This document shows positions 26,266 through 35,178 of a DNA stretch of 49,950 nt, one piece after another. Source of the DNA: Mycolicibacterium sp. P9-22 (lineage in GTDB: Bacteria; Actinomycetota; Actinomycetes; Mycobacteriales; Mycobacteriaceae); the NCBI RefSeq assembly GCF_008329585.1, contig NZ_NPKP01000022.1:1-49950 (forward strand). Direction: 5' to 3'. Below the pieces are notes generated by a model, which did not search any database, was not told the origin of the DNA, and saw only the letters and a list, made by a program, of their open reading frames with translations. How positions within the stretch are numbered: the stretch's first letter is position 1; every line of letters starts with the position of its first letter. A program made the position numbers and the translations under genes.

Positions 26266-26303
26266 CCCCGCGTCACCTCGGTGACGCGGGGTTCTGTGTT
26301 TTT
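26266..26303 (+). terminator. intrinsic terminator after rpsB-tsf
   Basis: A perfect 12-base-pair stem (CCCCGCGTCACC / GGTGACGCGGGG) with a two-base apex is followed by TTCTGTGTTTTT. It lies 17 bases after the tsf stop. A run of T this clear is uncommon in mycobacteria. Confidence 0.92.
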
Positions 26304-26341
26304 CGCCGACGGTGCTGGTACGTGCTGGTACCGTCGGCGGC

Positions 26342-27736
26342 ATGGCACGTATCCACGCATTCGGCGATGACGCACTCGGTGACCTGGACGCCGTGGGACT
26401 GGCCGCCGCACTGCGCAGCGGCGCGGTATCACGCGCCGAGGTGGTCGAGGCGGCCATCGCCCGCGCCGAGGCCGTCGACCCCGCGCTGAACGGACTGGCC
26501 CACCGCGCCTTCGACACCGCCCGCGGCGCCCGCCCGCCCGGTGGCTTCTTCTCCGGGGTGCCCACCTTCGTCAAGGACAACGCCGATGTCGCCGGCATGC
26601 CGACCATGGACGGCACGGACGCCTGGACGCCGCGGCCCGCTCCGGCCGACGGCGATTTCGCACGCACCTACCTGGGCACCGGTCTGGTCGCCCTGGGCAA
26701 GACCCAGCTCTCCGAGTTCGGCTTCAGCGCCTCCGCCGAGCATCCCCGCCTCGGCGCGGTGCGCAACCCGTGGAACACCGACCACACCGCCGGGGCCTCG
26801 TCATCGGGCTCGGGCGCCTTCGTGGCCGCCGGTGTGGTCCCCATCGCGCACGCCAACGACGGCGGTGGTTCCATCCGGATTCCGGCGGCCTGTAACGGTC
26901 TGGTCGGCCTGAAACCGTCACGCGGCCGGCTGCCGCTGGACAAGCAGATGCGTCAGATGCCGTTGCGCATCGTCGCCAACGGCGTGCTCACCCGCTCGGT
27001 GCGTGACACCGCGGCCTTCTACCGGGAGGCCGAACTGCTGTGGCGCAACCCGAAACTGCCCGCCATCGGTGACGTGACCGGGCCCGGTGACCGACCGCTC
27101 GTCATCGCGTTCACCACGGAATCGATTGCCCGCGAAGCCAGTCCGGAGATCCGCGAAGCCACTTTGAAGACCGCTGCATTGCTGGAGGGGCTCGGGCACC
27201 GGGTCACCCAGATCGCCAACCCGATCCCGGCCGCCTTCATGAACGACTTCTTGCTGTACTGGTCGTTGCTGGCCTACGCCCTGGTGCGTGGCGGGAAGAA
27301 GACCTTCGGGCCCAGCTTCGATCGTGAAAAACTCGACAACCTCACCCTCGGGCTGGAACAACTGGCCGCCCGCAACCTGCACCGGATGCCGCTGGCCATC
27401 GCTCGGCTGTCCCGGACCCGCAGGATCACCGCGCGGCTCGGGGCTGCGTACGACGTGCTGCTCACCCCGACCCTGGCCGAGGTGACACCACCGGTCGGGC
27501 ATCTGGACCCCACCGCGGACTATCAGCAGATCATCGACCGGCTCACCGAATGGGTGGCCTTCACCCCGCTGGCCAATGTCACCGGAGACCCGGCAATATC
27601 GCTGCCGCTGAGCCGATCTGCGTCCGGACTGCCGATCGGGATGATGTTCGGGGCGACCACCGGCCAGGAACGCCGGCTGCTCCAACTGGCCTTCCAGCTC
27701 GAAGAAGCCAGCCCGTTCGCGCGCATCCAGGAGTGA
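26342..27736 (+). CDS. amiC: amidase signature family hydrolase
   Basis: The 464-residue protein carries the amidase-signature catalytic triad: Lys in VPTFVKDNADV, the Gly/Ser-rich GASSSGSGAFVAAGVVP, and Ser in NDGGGSIRIPAACNGLVGLKP. It hydrolyses a carboxamide of unknown identity. It holds the position of amiC (Rv2888c) after tsf, which is the basis of the symbol. The ATG at 26342 is preferred over an in-frame start at 26312, because that one falls directly after the terminator stem and adds residues foreign to the family. Confidence 0.9.
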   Translation: MARIHAFGDDALGDLDAVGLAAALRSGAVSRAEVVEAAIARAEAVDPALNGLAHRAFDTARGARPPGGFFSGVPTFVKDNADVAGMPTMDGTDAWTPRPAPADGDFARTYLGTGLVALGKTQLSEFGFSASAEHPRLGAVRNPWNTDHTAGASSSGSGAFVAAGVVPIAHANDGGGSIRIPAACNGLVGLKPSRGRLPLDKQMRQMPLRIVANGVLTRSVRDTAAFYREAELLWRNPKLPAIGDVTGPGDRPLVIAFTTESIAREASPEIREATLKTAALLEGLGHRVTQIANPIPAAFMNDFLLYWSLLAYALVRGGKKTFGPSFDREKLDNLTLGLEQLAARNLHRMPLAIARLSRTRRITARLGAAYDVLLTPTLAEVTPPVGHLDPTADYQQIIDRLTEWVAFTPLANVTGDPAISLPLSRSASGLPIGMMFGATTGQERRLLQLAFQLEEASPFARIQE

Positions 27737-27824
27737 ACGGCGACGAAATCCGTTGCGAGCCGGACACCTTGTTGTAATCGCACGCGGATTCGTGTAACTC
27801 CGCCGATACCGCGAATCGCGCTGG

Positions 27825-29018
27825 ATGAAACACGCCGCGCTCACCATCTTCCTCGTGGAGCCCCTCGCACCCACAATCGTTCGGTCACCGGAGATCGCCC
27901 GCACATCGGGGAACACCTTTGGGTGCCTGATCCGATTCGCGGTCGCGAACATCCGGCGGCGTCCAGAACGCTTTGTGCTAGCCGTCCTCGGCATCGCCCT
28001 GGCGATCGCCTGTGTCACCGTCGTGCGCACCATCTCGGCGAGTTTCGCCATCACCGGCCAAGATTCGGTCACCGATGTGCTCGGCGACGCCCAGCTGTGG
28101 GTGGTGCCGGCCGGCGGCGTGCACTATGACCCAGATGGCCGGGCGCTCGTCGCCGACGGTCCGGCGCCGACGTTCACCGCGCCGCAGGGATGGACCGCCA
28201 CCCGGACACTGTCGGGGACCACCACCCTCGACGGGTCGACCGTGTCGCTTCGCGGCTCGGACGCCGTCGCCGCGGAACAGGCGGTCGTCGGCGCGGGCGT
28301 GGCCGACCGGCTCGGTATCGCGCCAGGTACGGCCGTCGACATCGGAGGTCGGCCGCTGACCGCCGAGATTTCTGGCGAAGGTCAATCCATCACGGTAGCA
28401 ACAAGTTTAGCCGCTTCGCTGGTCGGCGAGAACGGTTGGTGGACGGTTGTCGCGCCGGCCGGGGAAGAGCACCGCCGCGACCTTGCGAGTGAGTTCGGGA
28501 CCGCCACCGGCCTCCCGGCGACCTCCGACCCGTCGGTGCGGCCCGATGCAGCGGGCCCCGGACTCATCTACGACACGGTCGGCGGGTCGGGTCCGCTGAC
28601 CTTCGAGCAGAAGTTCTCGGCGCTGTTCTCCGGCAAGGTCACCAGTTCCACCCTCGGGCTGATCTCGACCATCGGCCTGATCCTGGGATTCGTCATCGCG
28701 GTGTCCTCCTTCCTGGCGGCGGTGGCCGAACGCAAACGTGAGTTCGGCATCATGAGCAGCATCGGGCTGGCCGACGAGGTGCTGTACTTCTTCCTCGTCG
28801 AATCCGGCATCACCTTCCTCACCGCTTATCTGGTCGGTGTGCTGGGCGCGGGAGTCGCTGTCGCCCTCGTCATCCCGGAGATCGCGACGCTGACCGCGTG
28901 GGGACAGTCCGCCGGGATGGTGGCGGCGTTCATCCCCGCGATGGCGATCGTCGGCGCGCTGGTCCCCGTGCACCGGCTGCTGCAGCAGCGGCCCGTCGAT
29001 CTGCTGGGGGGCCGATGA
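27825..29018 (+). CDS. FtsX-like ABC transporter permease
   Basis: The 397-residue protein follows the MacB/LolC-type permease plan: an N-terminal helix (ERFVLAVLGIALAIACVTVV), a roughly 220-residue extracytoplasmic domain, and three C-terminal helices with the FtsX stretch FLAAVAERKREFGIMSSIGL and ALVPVHRLLQQRPVDLLGG. The first 35 residues are unlike the family, so translation may begin further downstream. It opens a run of six genes linked by overlaps. The micro-ORF that follows starts on its stop codon. Confidence 0.85.
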   Translation: MKHAALTIFLVEPLAPTIVRSPEIARTSGNTFGCLIRFAVANIRRRPERFVLAVLGIALAIACVTVVRTISASFAITGQDSVTDVLGDAQLWVVPAGGVHYDPDGRALVADGPAPTFTAPQGWTATRTLSGTTTLDGSTVSLRGSDAVAAEQAVVGAGVADRLGIAPGTAVDIGGRPLTAEISGEGQSITVATSLAASLVGENGWWTVVAPAGEEHRRDLASEFGTATGLPATSDPSVRPDAAGPGLIYDTVGGSGPLTFEQKFSALFSGKVTSSTLGLISTIGLILGFVIAVSSFLAAVAERKREFGIMSSIGLADEVLYFFLVESGITFLTAYLVGVLGAGVAVALVIPEIATLTAWGQSAGMVAAFIPAMAIVGALVPVHRLLQQRPVDLLGGR

Positions 29019-29057
29019 GCGCCTGCGCGAAGAGCATGTGCCCGATGAGCGCCTGCG
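29012..29057 (+). repeat. 30-base tandem duplication
   Basis: CCGATGAGCGCCTGCG occurs at 29012-29027 and again at 29042-29057, exactly 30 bases (ten codons) apart. It creates two copies of a Met-Ser-Ala-Cys unit within the micro-ORF at 29015-29080. Confidence 0.85.
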
Positions 29058-29080
29058 TCAACAGGAGAGGGGACAGCTGA
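29015..29080 (+). CDS. 21-residue Cys-containing micro-ORF between two permease genes
   Basis: The frame reads MSACAKSMCPMSACVNRRGD-S and stops at 29078-29080. Its ATG overlaps the preceding permease stop by four bases (ATGA), the same coupling used elsewhere in this operon, and its 3' half contains the GGAGAGGGG ribosome site of the next gene. The sequence is an internal duplication with three Cys residues. It could be a translational-coupling linker, a small metal- or thiol-binding peptide, or simply a spacer that is translated. No family is recognised. Confidence 0.4.
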   Translation: MSACAKSMCPMSACVNRRGDS

Positions 29081-29081
29081 G

Positions 29082-29645
29082 ATGAGATACGGTCTCACCT
29101 ACGGCTGGCTGTCGGCGCGACGTCGGCTGCGCGAGATGATCCTGCCCGCCGTCACCACCGCGACCGGCGCCTTCCTGGTTGTCATTGTGTTTGGCATGTC
29201 CGACGGCATCGGCGCACAGTCCGCCTCACTCGGCAACGCCGACGAGATCGGCGCCGCGGTGGTGCTCATCGCGGTGACGGTGCTGCTGGTCGGTGTCGTC
29301 GAGGTGGCCGTGGCCACCACCCGCACCGTCGCCAACCGCACCCGTGAGCTCGGAGTCCTTGGTGCCAACGGCATCCCGCGTCTGCCGGTGGTGGCGGCCC
29401 TGCTGGTGGAACCGGTCGTCGCCGCGGTGGTCGGTGCCCTCGGTGGCGCGGGCCTGGCCGCGGTCACCGGCATCCTCCTCGACGTCACCGGGTTCGCGCC
29501 CGCCGGCGTGGACGTCGGCGGACTGGCCCTCGGGGCGGGCATTGCGGTCGTGGTCAGCATCGTCGCGGCCGTCGCGACCAGCATCGTCCCCACCTGGAAT
29601 GCCGCGTCGCGGCCACCGATCCGATCCCTGAGCAGCGGAGGATAA
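29082..29645 (+). CDS. short FtsX-like ABC permease
   Basis: The 187-residue protein has four hydrophobic segments: LPAVTTATGAFLVVIVFGM, IGAAVVLIAVTVLLVGVVEVAV, ALLVEPVVAAVVGALGGAGLAA, and a last one before IVPTWNAASRPPIRSL. Between the second and third is the FtsX-type coupling stretch ANRTRELGVLGANGIPRL, which contacts the ATPase. The large external domain of the upstream permease is missing, so the two probably form an asymmetric pair. It is two bases upstream of the ATPase gene. Confidence 0.82.
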   Translation: MRYGLTYGWLSARRRLREMILPAVTTATGAFLVVIVFGMSDGIGAQSASLGNADEIGAAVVLIAVTVLLVGVVEVAVATTRTVANRTRELGVLGANGIPRLPVVAALLVEPVVAAVVGALGGAGLAAVTGILLDVTGFAPAGVDVGGLALGAGIAVVVSIVAAVATSIVPTWNAASRPPIRSLSSGG

Positions 29646-29647
29646 CC

Positions 29648-30367
29648 ATGACCGCCATCGACGAGACACCCGTCAAGGTCGCGAGCCCGGCGACCCCCGC
29701 TCCGGTCGTCGACATCTCCGACGTATGGAAACTGCACAAGCTCGGCGATGAGGTGGTCAAGGCCCTCATCGCCGTCGAACTCCAGGTGACGCCAGGCGAA
29801 TTCGTCTGCCTGATGGGCCCCAGCGGCAGCGGCAAGTCCACCCTGCTGAACATCATCGGCGGGCTGGACCGGCCGACCAAGGGCTCGGTGAAAGTCGCGG
29901 GACAGGACACCGCAAAGCTCACCGAGAGCCAGTTCGCCGCGCTGCGGCACGACACCGTCGGATTCATCTTCCAGAGCTACAACCTGATCCCGTTCCTGTC
30001 TGCCGTCGAAAACGTGGAACTGCCACTGATGTTCGAACCCTACGACCGCAAGGCACTGCGCAGGCGCGCCACCGAACTGCTGGAGATCGTCGGGCTGGGG
30101 CATCGGGTGCATCACCAGCCGACCAAGATGTCCGGCGGCGAACAGCAGCGCACCGCGATCGCGCGGTCGCTGATCAGCAATCCCACGCTTGTGTTGGCCG
30201 ACGAACCCACGGCCAACCTGGATCACGGTACGGGGGAGACGGTGGTGCGCATGTTGCGCGACCTGTGCTCGACGCTCGGCGTCACCGTGGTCGCCAGCAC
30301 CCATGACCCCACGGTTGCCGACGAAGCGAGCCGTGTCGTTCGAATGAAGGACGGACAGATCGTATGA
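29648..30367 (+). CDS. ABC transporter ATP-binding protein (MacB/LolD type)
   Basis: The 239-residue protein carries Walker A GPSGSGKS at residues 57-64, the Q-loop FIFQSYNLIPFLSAVENVEL, the signature MSGGEQQRTAIARSL, Walker B TLVLADEPTANLD and the switch His in VVASTHDP. The sequence belongs to the MacB/LolD branch that pairs with FtsX-like permeases and often performs mechanotransmission rather than classical transport. It completes an ABC system with the two preceding genes and overlaps the amino-acid permease gene by four bases. Confidence 0.94.
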   Translation: MTAIDETPVKVASPATPAPVVDISDVWKLHKLGDEVVKALIAVELQVTPGEFVCLMGPSGSGKSTLLNIIGGLDRPTKGSVKVAGQDTAKLTESQFAALRHDTVGFIFQSYNLIPFLSAVENVELPLMFEPYDRKALRRRATELLEIVGLGHRVHHQPTKMSGGEQQRTAIARSLISNPTLVLADEPTANLDHGTGETVVRMLRDLCSTLGVTVVASTHDPTVADEASRVVRMKDGQIV

Positions 30368-31878
30368 CTGCAGAACTCGAGGCGCCGACGCCAGTAGACC
30401 GCGACAAGCTCATGACCACCGAGCTTGTCCCCGAACAGATCCTGCCCAAGGTGATGACCACGTTCGGCCTCACCGCCGCATACGTGTTCATCATCTGCTG
30501 GATCACCGGATCCTCGGTGATGGCCGGCGGCGGCTGGACCGCGATCCCGATGTGGGTGCTCGGTATCCTGACCTTCCTGGTGCCTGCGGGCATGGCGGTC
30601 GTCGAACTGGGCAATCTCTGGCCGGGCCAGGGTGGTGTGTACATCTGGGCCACCCGCACGATGGGGGAGACGTGGGGCTTCATCGGCGGCTACCTGTCCT
30701 GGGTGCCGGTGATCCTCAACGCCGCCTCCTCGCCGGCAATCGTGCTGCAGTTGCTGTTGCTCGCCTTTCACACCGAGATCGGGCTCACGGCGAGCATCAT
30801 CCTGCAGCTGGTCATCCTGTGGACCGTGATCGGGCTGGCGCTGGCCAAGCTCGCTGCCAACCAGAAGATCATGAACATCGTCTTCGTGGTCTACGGCGTC
30901 CTGACCCTGACCATCTTCATCTCCGGTCTGTTGTTCGCCGTCAACAACGGCTCGGCAACGCCGTTCAGCTGGGCCGAGGCCACCATCCCCAACTTCGCGG
31001 TGGCCGGCTTCCTGTATGGCACCGTGCTGCTGTACCTGCTGGGCGTGGAGACCCCGTACAACATGGGCGCGGAGTTCCTCTCGGTCCGCAAGAGCGGCCC
31101 CAAGATGATCCTGTGGGGGTCGACCGCGCTGGTCGCGATCTACCTGCTCACCACGCTCGGCACCATGATGGCCCTGCCCGGTGATCAGATCGACCCGGTG
31201 ACCGGTGTGATCGGCATGCTCGATGTCGCCGGCTTCCCGGGGTTGATGGAGATCGGCGCCGTGGTGCTGGCCTTCATCATCATCGTCGCTCTGATGACCT
31301 ACCAGGTCGCCTACTCGCGGCTGATCTTCGTCTCCGGACTGGAGCGCCATCTGCCGCGCATCTTCACCCACCTCAACCCGCGCACCCGTAACCCGGTGAC
31401 CGCCATCCTGATCCAGGGTGTGCTGTCCTCACTCATCCTGGTGGGGCTGTACTCGCAGAGCAGCATGGCCAACGTGACGGTGTACCTGCAGGGTGGCCTG
31501 AGCACCGTGTGGTTGCTGTCCGGGTTCTTCTTCCTCATCCCGGTGTTGGTGGCGCGCAAACGTTATGCCGATCGCTATGCCGCCGAGGAGTTCTGGCGGA
31601 TTCCCGGCGGGATGGTGGGGGTGTGGATCGCCGTCATCGTCGGCTCACTGGCCACCGCCGGTGGCATCTATTACTCGTTCGTCACCCCGTGGATCGATGT
31701 GCCGCAGGCAACCTGGATGACCTGGGTGGGCAGCATCAGCCTGGGCATGTTCGCCCTCGGTCTGACCGTCTACATCTTCGGGCGCCGCTCGGCGCGCAAG
31801 GTCTCCCAGGACGACGCACTGGCCCACTTGGCCGTTTTCGACCTCACCAAGACAGCAGCGGAGGACACCACCAAATGA
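30364..31878 (+). CDS. APC-superfamily amino acid/amine permease
   Basis: The 504-residue protein has about twelve hydrophobic segments, beginning with FGLTAAYVFIICWITGSSVM. It contains APC-type features such as WPGQGGVYIWATRTMGETWGF in the second helix region and FLYGTVLLYLLGVETPYNMGAEF. Such carriers exchange amino acids or amines. Coupling by four-base overlaps to the ATPase gene upstream and the copper amine oxidase gene downstream makes an amine the likely cargo (inference). Confidence 0.9.
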   Translation: MTAELEAPTPVDRDKLMTTELVPEQILPKVMTTFGLTAAYVFIICWITGSSVMAGGGWTAIPMWVLGILTFLVPAGMAVVELGNLWPGQGGVYIWATRTMGETWGFIGGYLSWVPVILNAASSPAIVLQLLLLAFHTEIGLTASIILQLVILWTVIGLALAKLAANQKIMNIVFVVYGVLTLTIFISGLLFAVNNGSATPFSWAEATIPNFAVAGFLYGTVLLYLLGVETPYNMGAEFLSVRKSGPKMILWGSTALVAIYLLTTLGTMMALPGDQIDPVTGVIGMLDVAGFPGLMEIGAVVLAFIIIVALMTYQVAYSRLIFVSGLERHLPRIFTHLNPRTRNPVTAILIQGVLSSLILVGLYSQSSMANVTVYLQGGLSTVWLLSGFFFLIPVLVARKRYADRYAAEEFWRIPGGMVGVWIAVIVGSLATAGGIYYSFVTPWIDVPQATWMTWVGSISLGMFALGLTVYIFGRRSARKVSQDDALAHLAVFDLTKTAAEDTTK

Positions 31879-33854
31879 CAATGGACAGCACCGTGCTGAG
31901 CGCCGAACTCACCGAGGATGCCACCCGGTATCCCCTCGACCCACTGACCGGCGCCGAGATCGAGGCGGCCGCCGCCGTCATCACCGGATCCGACTATGCG
32001 ACACCGACACTGAAGTTCGTGATGATCAGCCTTGCGGAGCCCGCGAAGACCGCCCAGCTGACATTCGAAGGAACGCCGGTACCGCGGCAGGCATTCGTGA
32101 CGATGTATGACGCCGCCGCCAAGATGATTTACGAGGCCGTCGTCGATATCGATGCGCGCGTCATCGACTCCTGGACACCGATCCCGGGGCGCTTCCCGTC
32201 CTACCTGGTCGAGCACATGACCGGGGTGGAGGAGAAGGTGCGGGAGGACCCGCGCTGGCAGGAGGCGATGCGCAAACGCGGCGTCACCGACTTCAGCCTG
32301 GCGATGATCGATCCCTGGCCCGCAGGCTATTACGGCGCAAGCGACCACTACGACAACTCGCCGCTGATCTGCCGGCCGCTGACGTTCATGCGGGCAGCGC
32401 CGTCCGAACACGGTTACGCGCGGCCGGTCGAGGGGCTGATCGTCACCTTCGATTTGGACAAGATGGAGGTCCTCGACATCGAGGACCACGGGGTGGTTCC
32501 GCTGCCGCCGACGGCCGGCAACTACGACCCGAGGTTCATGTTCGACGAGAACAACCGGCCGGCGTTCACCGAGTTCCGCGACGATGTCAAACCCATCGAG
32601 ATCACCCAGCCCGACGGCCCGAGTTTCACCGTCGACGGCTGGAAGGTGCAGTGGCAGAAGTGGTCGCTGCGGATCGGGTTCAACCCGCGCGAGGGCATCA
32701 CCCTGCACGAGGTCACCTACACCGACCGCGGCCGGACGCGCCCGATCCTGTATCGCGGATCGCTGTCGGAGATGGTGGTGCCCTACGGTGACATGGCGCC
32801 AACCCACTGGAACAAGAACGTCTTCGACATGGGCGAGGTCGGGATGGGGTTCTCGGCCAACCCGCTGACCCTGGGGTGCGACTGCCTCGGCGAGATTCAG
32901 TACTTCGATGGCACGGTCAACGACTCGGACGGCAATGCCGTCACCATCCCGAATGCGATCTGCATGCACGAGGAGGACTTCGGGATCTCGTGGAAGCACA
33001 CCGACTTCCGCACCGGTGAGGTCGAGGTGCGGCGATCGCGCCGGCTGGTCGTCTCGATGATCTGCACCGTCGGCAACTACGAGTACGGGTTCTTCTGGTA
33101 TTTCTACAACGACGCCTCGATCGAGGTCGAGGTGAAACTCTCGGGCGTGCTGACGACCGGTGCGGTCGAAGTCGGTCCCGGCGAGCAGCCGCGCTGGGGC
33201 AAGATGGTCGCACCCGGCATCTACGGCCCGAATCACCAGCACTTCTTCAATTTCCGGCTGGACATGAGCGTCGACGGTGCGGGAAACAGTGTCTACGAGG
33301 TGGATTCGATTCCAGAGCCGGACCCGGAGCTCAACCCGCACCACAACGCCTGGATCACCCGGGACACGCTGGTGGCATCCGAGTCCGACGGTGCGCGCGA
33401 CTGGAACTGGTCGACCGGCCGGTACTGGAAGGTGGCCAATCCGTCGAAGAAGAACGAGCTCGGGATCCCGGTGGCCTACAAGCTGGTACCCAAGGACGTC
33501 GTGCCGGTGATGGTGCAGGAGGGTTCCTACATCTACGACCGGGCCCGGTTCCTCCAGCACAACCTCTGGGTGACGAAGTACGACCCGGCCGAGAAGTTCG
33601 CCGCCGGCGACTACATGTACCAATCGGCCGACGTGCAGGGACTGCCGGAATTCGTCGCCGACGACGCGTCACTGGAGGACAGCGACGTGGTGCTCTGGTA
33701 CACCCTGGGTGCGCACCACGTCGTTCGGCCGGAGGACTGGCCGGTGATGCCGTGCGCGTACACCGGCTTCCACCTCAAGCCGATCGGTTTCTTCGACGGA
33801 AACCCGGCGCTGGACCTGCCGCCGTCACCGCCCAAGGCCTGTCACGGGCACTAG
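31875..33854 (+). CDS. copper-containing primary amine oxidase
   Basis: The 659-residue protein has the CuAO signatures: catalytic-base region GDMAPTHWNKNVFDMGEVGMG, cofactor motif N401-Y402-E403-Y404 in which Y402 becomes topaquinone, the copper-binding HQHFFNFRLDM and a distal GFHLKPIGFFDGNPALDLPPS. No signal peptide is seen, so it should be cytoplasmic. It oxidises a primary amine to aldehyde, ammonia and hydrogen peroxide. Its ATG overlaps the permease stop by four bases, so import and oxidation are coupled. It ends 11 bases before the convergent MarR gene. Confidence 0.95.
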   Translation: MTMDSTVLSAELTEDATRYPLDPLTGAEIEAAAAVITGSDYATPTLKFVMISLAEPAKTAQLTFEGTPVPRQAFVTMYDAAAKMIYEAVVDIDARVIDSWTPIPGRFPSYLVEHMTGVEEKVREDPRWQEAMRKRGVTDFSLAMIDPWPAGYYGASDHYDNSPLICRPLTFMRAAPSEHGYARPVEGLIVTFDLDKMEVLDIEDHGVVPLPPTAGNYDPRFMFDENNRPAFTEFRDDVKPIEITQPDGPSFTVDGWKVQWQKWSLRIGFNPREGITLHEVTYTDRGRTRPILYRGSLSEMVVPYGDMAPTHWNKNVFDMGEVGMGFSANPLTLGCDCLGEIQYFDGTVNDSDGNAVTIPNAICMHEEDFGISWKHTDFRTGEVEVRRSRRLVVSMICTVGNYEYGFFWYFYNDASIEVEVKLSGVLTTGAVEVGPGEQPRWGKMVAPGIYGPNHQHFFNFRLDMSVDGAGNSVYEVDSIPEPDPELNPHHNAWITRDTLVASESDGARDWNWSTGRYWKVANPSKKNELGIPVAYKLVPKDVVPVMVQEGSYIYDRARFLQHNLWVTKYDPAEKFAAGDYMYQSADVQGLPEFVADDASLEDSDVVLWYTLGAHHVVRPEDWPVMPCAYTGFHLKPIGFFDGNPALDLPPSPPKACHGH

Positions 33855-33865
33855 GTCTGGGCGGA

Positions 33866-34291
33866 TCAGTCCGTACCGACGGCGGCCAGGATGCGCTTGA
33901 GTTCGGCGCGCTCGCGTTCGCTGACCTGACCGAGCACGCGTAGCTCGGCGGTGCGCACGCCGGCGTCGGTGCGCTTCAGCAGCGCCACGCCCTCGCGGGT
34001 CAGCTGCGCGGGCAGTGCCCGGCCGGACGCGACGCTGGCCGGCCGCGCTACCAGCCCGCGGCTCTGCAGCCCGCGCAGCACCATGTTCATCGCCTGCGGC
34101 GAGACGCCGAGATCGCGGGCCAGTTCGGCGTTGGAGCGCCCCGGCGCCTTGGACAGGATCCGCATGCAGATGTACTGCGGGAAGCCCAACTCCAATGGCT
34201 CGAGCACCGTGGTGGTGACCTCGTTGCGCAGTGTCTGCGCCACCCGGTGCAGGAGATAGCCGAGCGGCTGGTCTTGCAGGTGCTCAGCCAT
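33866..34291 (-). CDS. MarR-family regulator
   Basis: The 141-residue protein shows the MarR winged helix: PLGYLLHRVAQTLRNEV, then LSKAPGRSNAELARDLGVSPQAMNMVLRGLQSRGLVAR with a wing, and a C-terminal dimerisation helix. The ATG at 34291 lies inside an inverted repeat. It is divergent from a methyltransferase gene and convergent to the amine oxidase gene. The divergent gap carries two dyads, so it probably regulates itself and the methyltransferase. Confidence 0.92.
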   Translation of the reverse strand: MAEHLQDQPLGYLLHRVAQTLRNEVTTTVLEPLELGFPQYICMRILSKAPGRSNAELARDLGVSPQAMNMVLRGLQSRGLVARPASVASGRALPAQLTREGVALLKRTDAGVRTAELRVLGQVSERERAELKRILAAVGTD

Positions 34292-34330
34292 GTCAACAAT
34301 ATTGACACATATCAACTCCGTTGATATACC
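34291..34330. promoter_or_regulatory. MarR operator and leaderless promoter between divergent genes
   Basis: The gap contains TGTCAA-CAATA-TTGACA (34291-34307) and the perfect dyad ATATCAAC-TCC-GTTGATAT (34309-34327). On the plus strand TTGACA at 34302-34307 and TATACC at 34325-34330 are 17 bases apart, giving a consensus-like promoter whose start would fall on the ATG at 34337 (leaderless). The perfect dyad occupies the spacer and part of the -10, so a bound MarR dimer would block RNA polymerase. Confidence 0.8.
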
Positions 34331-34336
34331 GGAGTC

Positions 34337-35029
34337 ATGACCACACCACCGCCATCGCACGAGGAAATGTTCGAATCCGCCTACCGCGGCGACGCTCCGG
34401 AGTTCGAGGGCGTCCGTCCGCCGTGGAGCATCGGCGCCCCGCAACCCGAGATCGCCGCACTGATCGACGCGGGCAAGGTGCACGGCGATGTCCTCGACGC
34501 CGGGTGCGGCGAGGCCGCGACCGCGCTGGCGCTCGCCGAACGCGGTTTCACCGCCGTGGGCCTGGACTCCTCGCCGACGGCCATCGAGCTGGCCCGCGCC
34601 GAGGCCGCAGGGCGCGGGCTGGGCAATGTCACCTTCGAGGTGGCCGATATCAGCGCCTTCACCGGCTACGACGGCCGGTTCGGCACCATCATCGACAGCA
34701 CGCTGTTCCACTCCATGCCGGTGGAACTGCGCGAGGGATACCAGCAGTCCATCGTGCGGGCGGCCGCTCCCGGAGCGTCTTACTTCGTGCTCGTGTTCGA
34801 TGCCGCGGCGGTGCCCGCCGGCGGCCCGATCAATGCGGTGACCGCAGACGAACTGCGCGACGCGGTCGGCAGGTACTGGCAGATCGACGAGATCCGGCCT
34901 GCCCGCATCCACGCCAACCTGCCCGACGAATTGGTCGAGGCAGGGGTCTTCGCCGGTAACGACATCCGAGATGAGGGCAATGGCCGCAGGTCGGTAGGGG
35001 CCTGGTTGCTGACCGCACACCTGGCCTGA
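34337..35029 (+). CDS. class I SAM-dependent methyltransferase
   Basis: The 230-residue protein has SAM motif I VLDAGCGEAATALALAERG near residues 52-70, the acidic end of strand 2 in AVGLDSSPTAIELA, and a conserved VADISAF. The N-terminus MFESAYRGDAPEFEG with PPWSIGAPQPEI resembles the small-molecule methyltransferases of mycobacteria. The substrate is unknown. The MarR palindrome in its promoter suggests induction by a toxic compound that it may detoxify by methylation (inference). The following 149 bases to pyrH show no gene. Confidence 0.88.
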   Translation: MTTPPPSHEEMFESAYRGDAPEFEGVRPPWSIGAPQPEIAALIDAGKVHGDVLDAGCGEAATALALAERGFTAVGLDSSPTAIELARAEAAGRGLGNVTFEVADISAFTGYDGRFGTIIDSTLFHSMPVELREGYQQSIVRAAAPGASYFVLVFDAAAVPAGGPINAVTADELRDAVGRYWQIDEIRPARIHANLPDELVEAGVFAGNDIRDEGNGRRSVGAWLLTAHLA

Positions 35030-35178
35030 TCACCCGCCGCCCGGCACCCCCGGCCACCGGATCGATCCCGCCTCGCCACCCGGACGTGGCGGGGGCGCCG
35101 TCATGAGGCAGGATTGGTGGCGCCGTCCGTGCGGATTCGCCTGGGTGGCGATTCTGTGTCGGGACAGCGAGGAGTCTG

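Noticed and set aside
29012..29057. tandem repeat as a CRISPR-like array
   Set aside because: Only two units of 16 bases with a 14-base gap, in frame with a micro-ORF; no cas genes.
31770..33623. 617-codon open frame opposite the copper amine oxidase
   Set aside because: Frame produced by codon bias of the real gene; no domain and no ribosome site.
35048..35100. CGCCAC/GTGGCG stem before pyrH as a terminator
   Set aside because: Short imperfect stem without a T run; cannot be separated from chance in GC-rich DNA.
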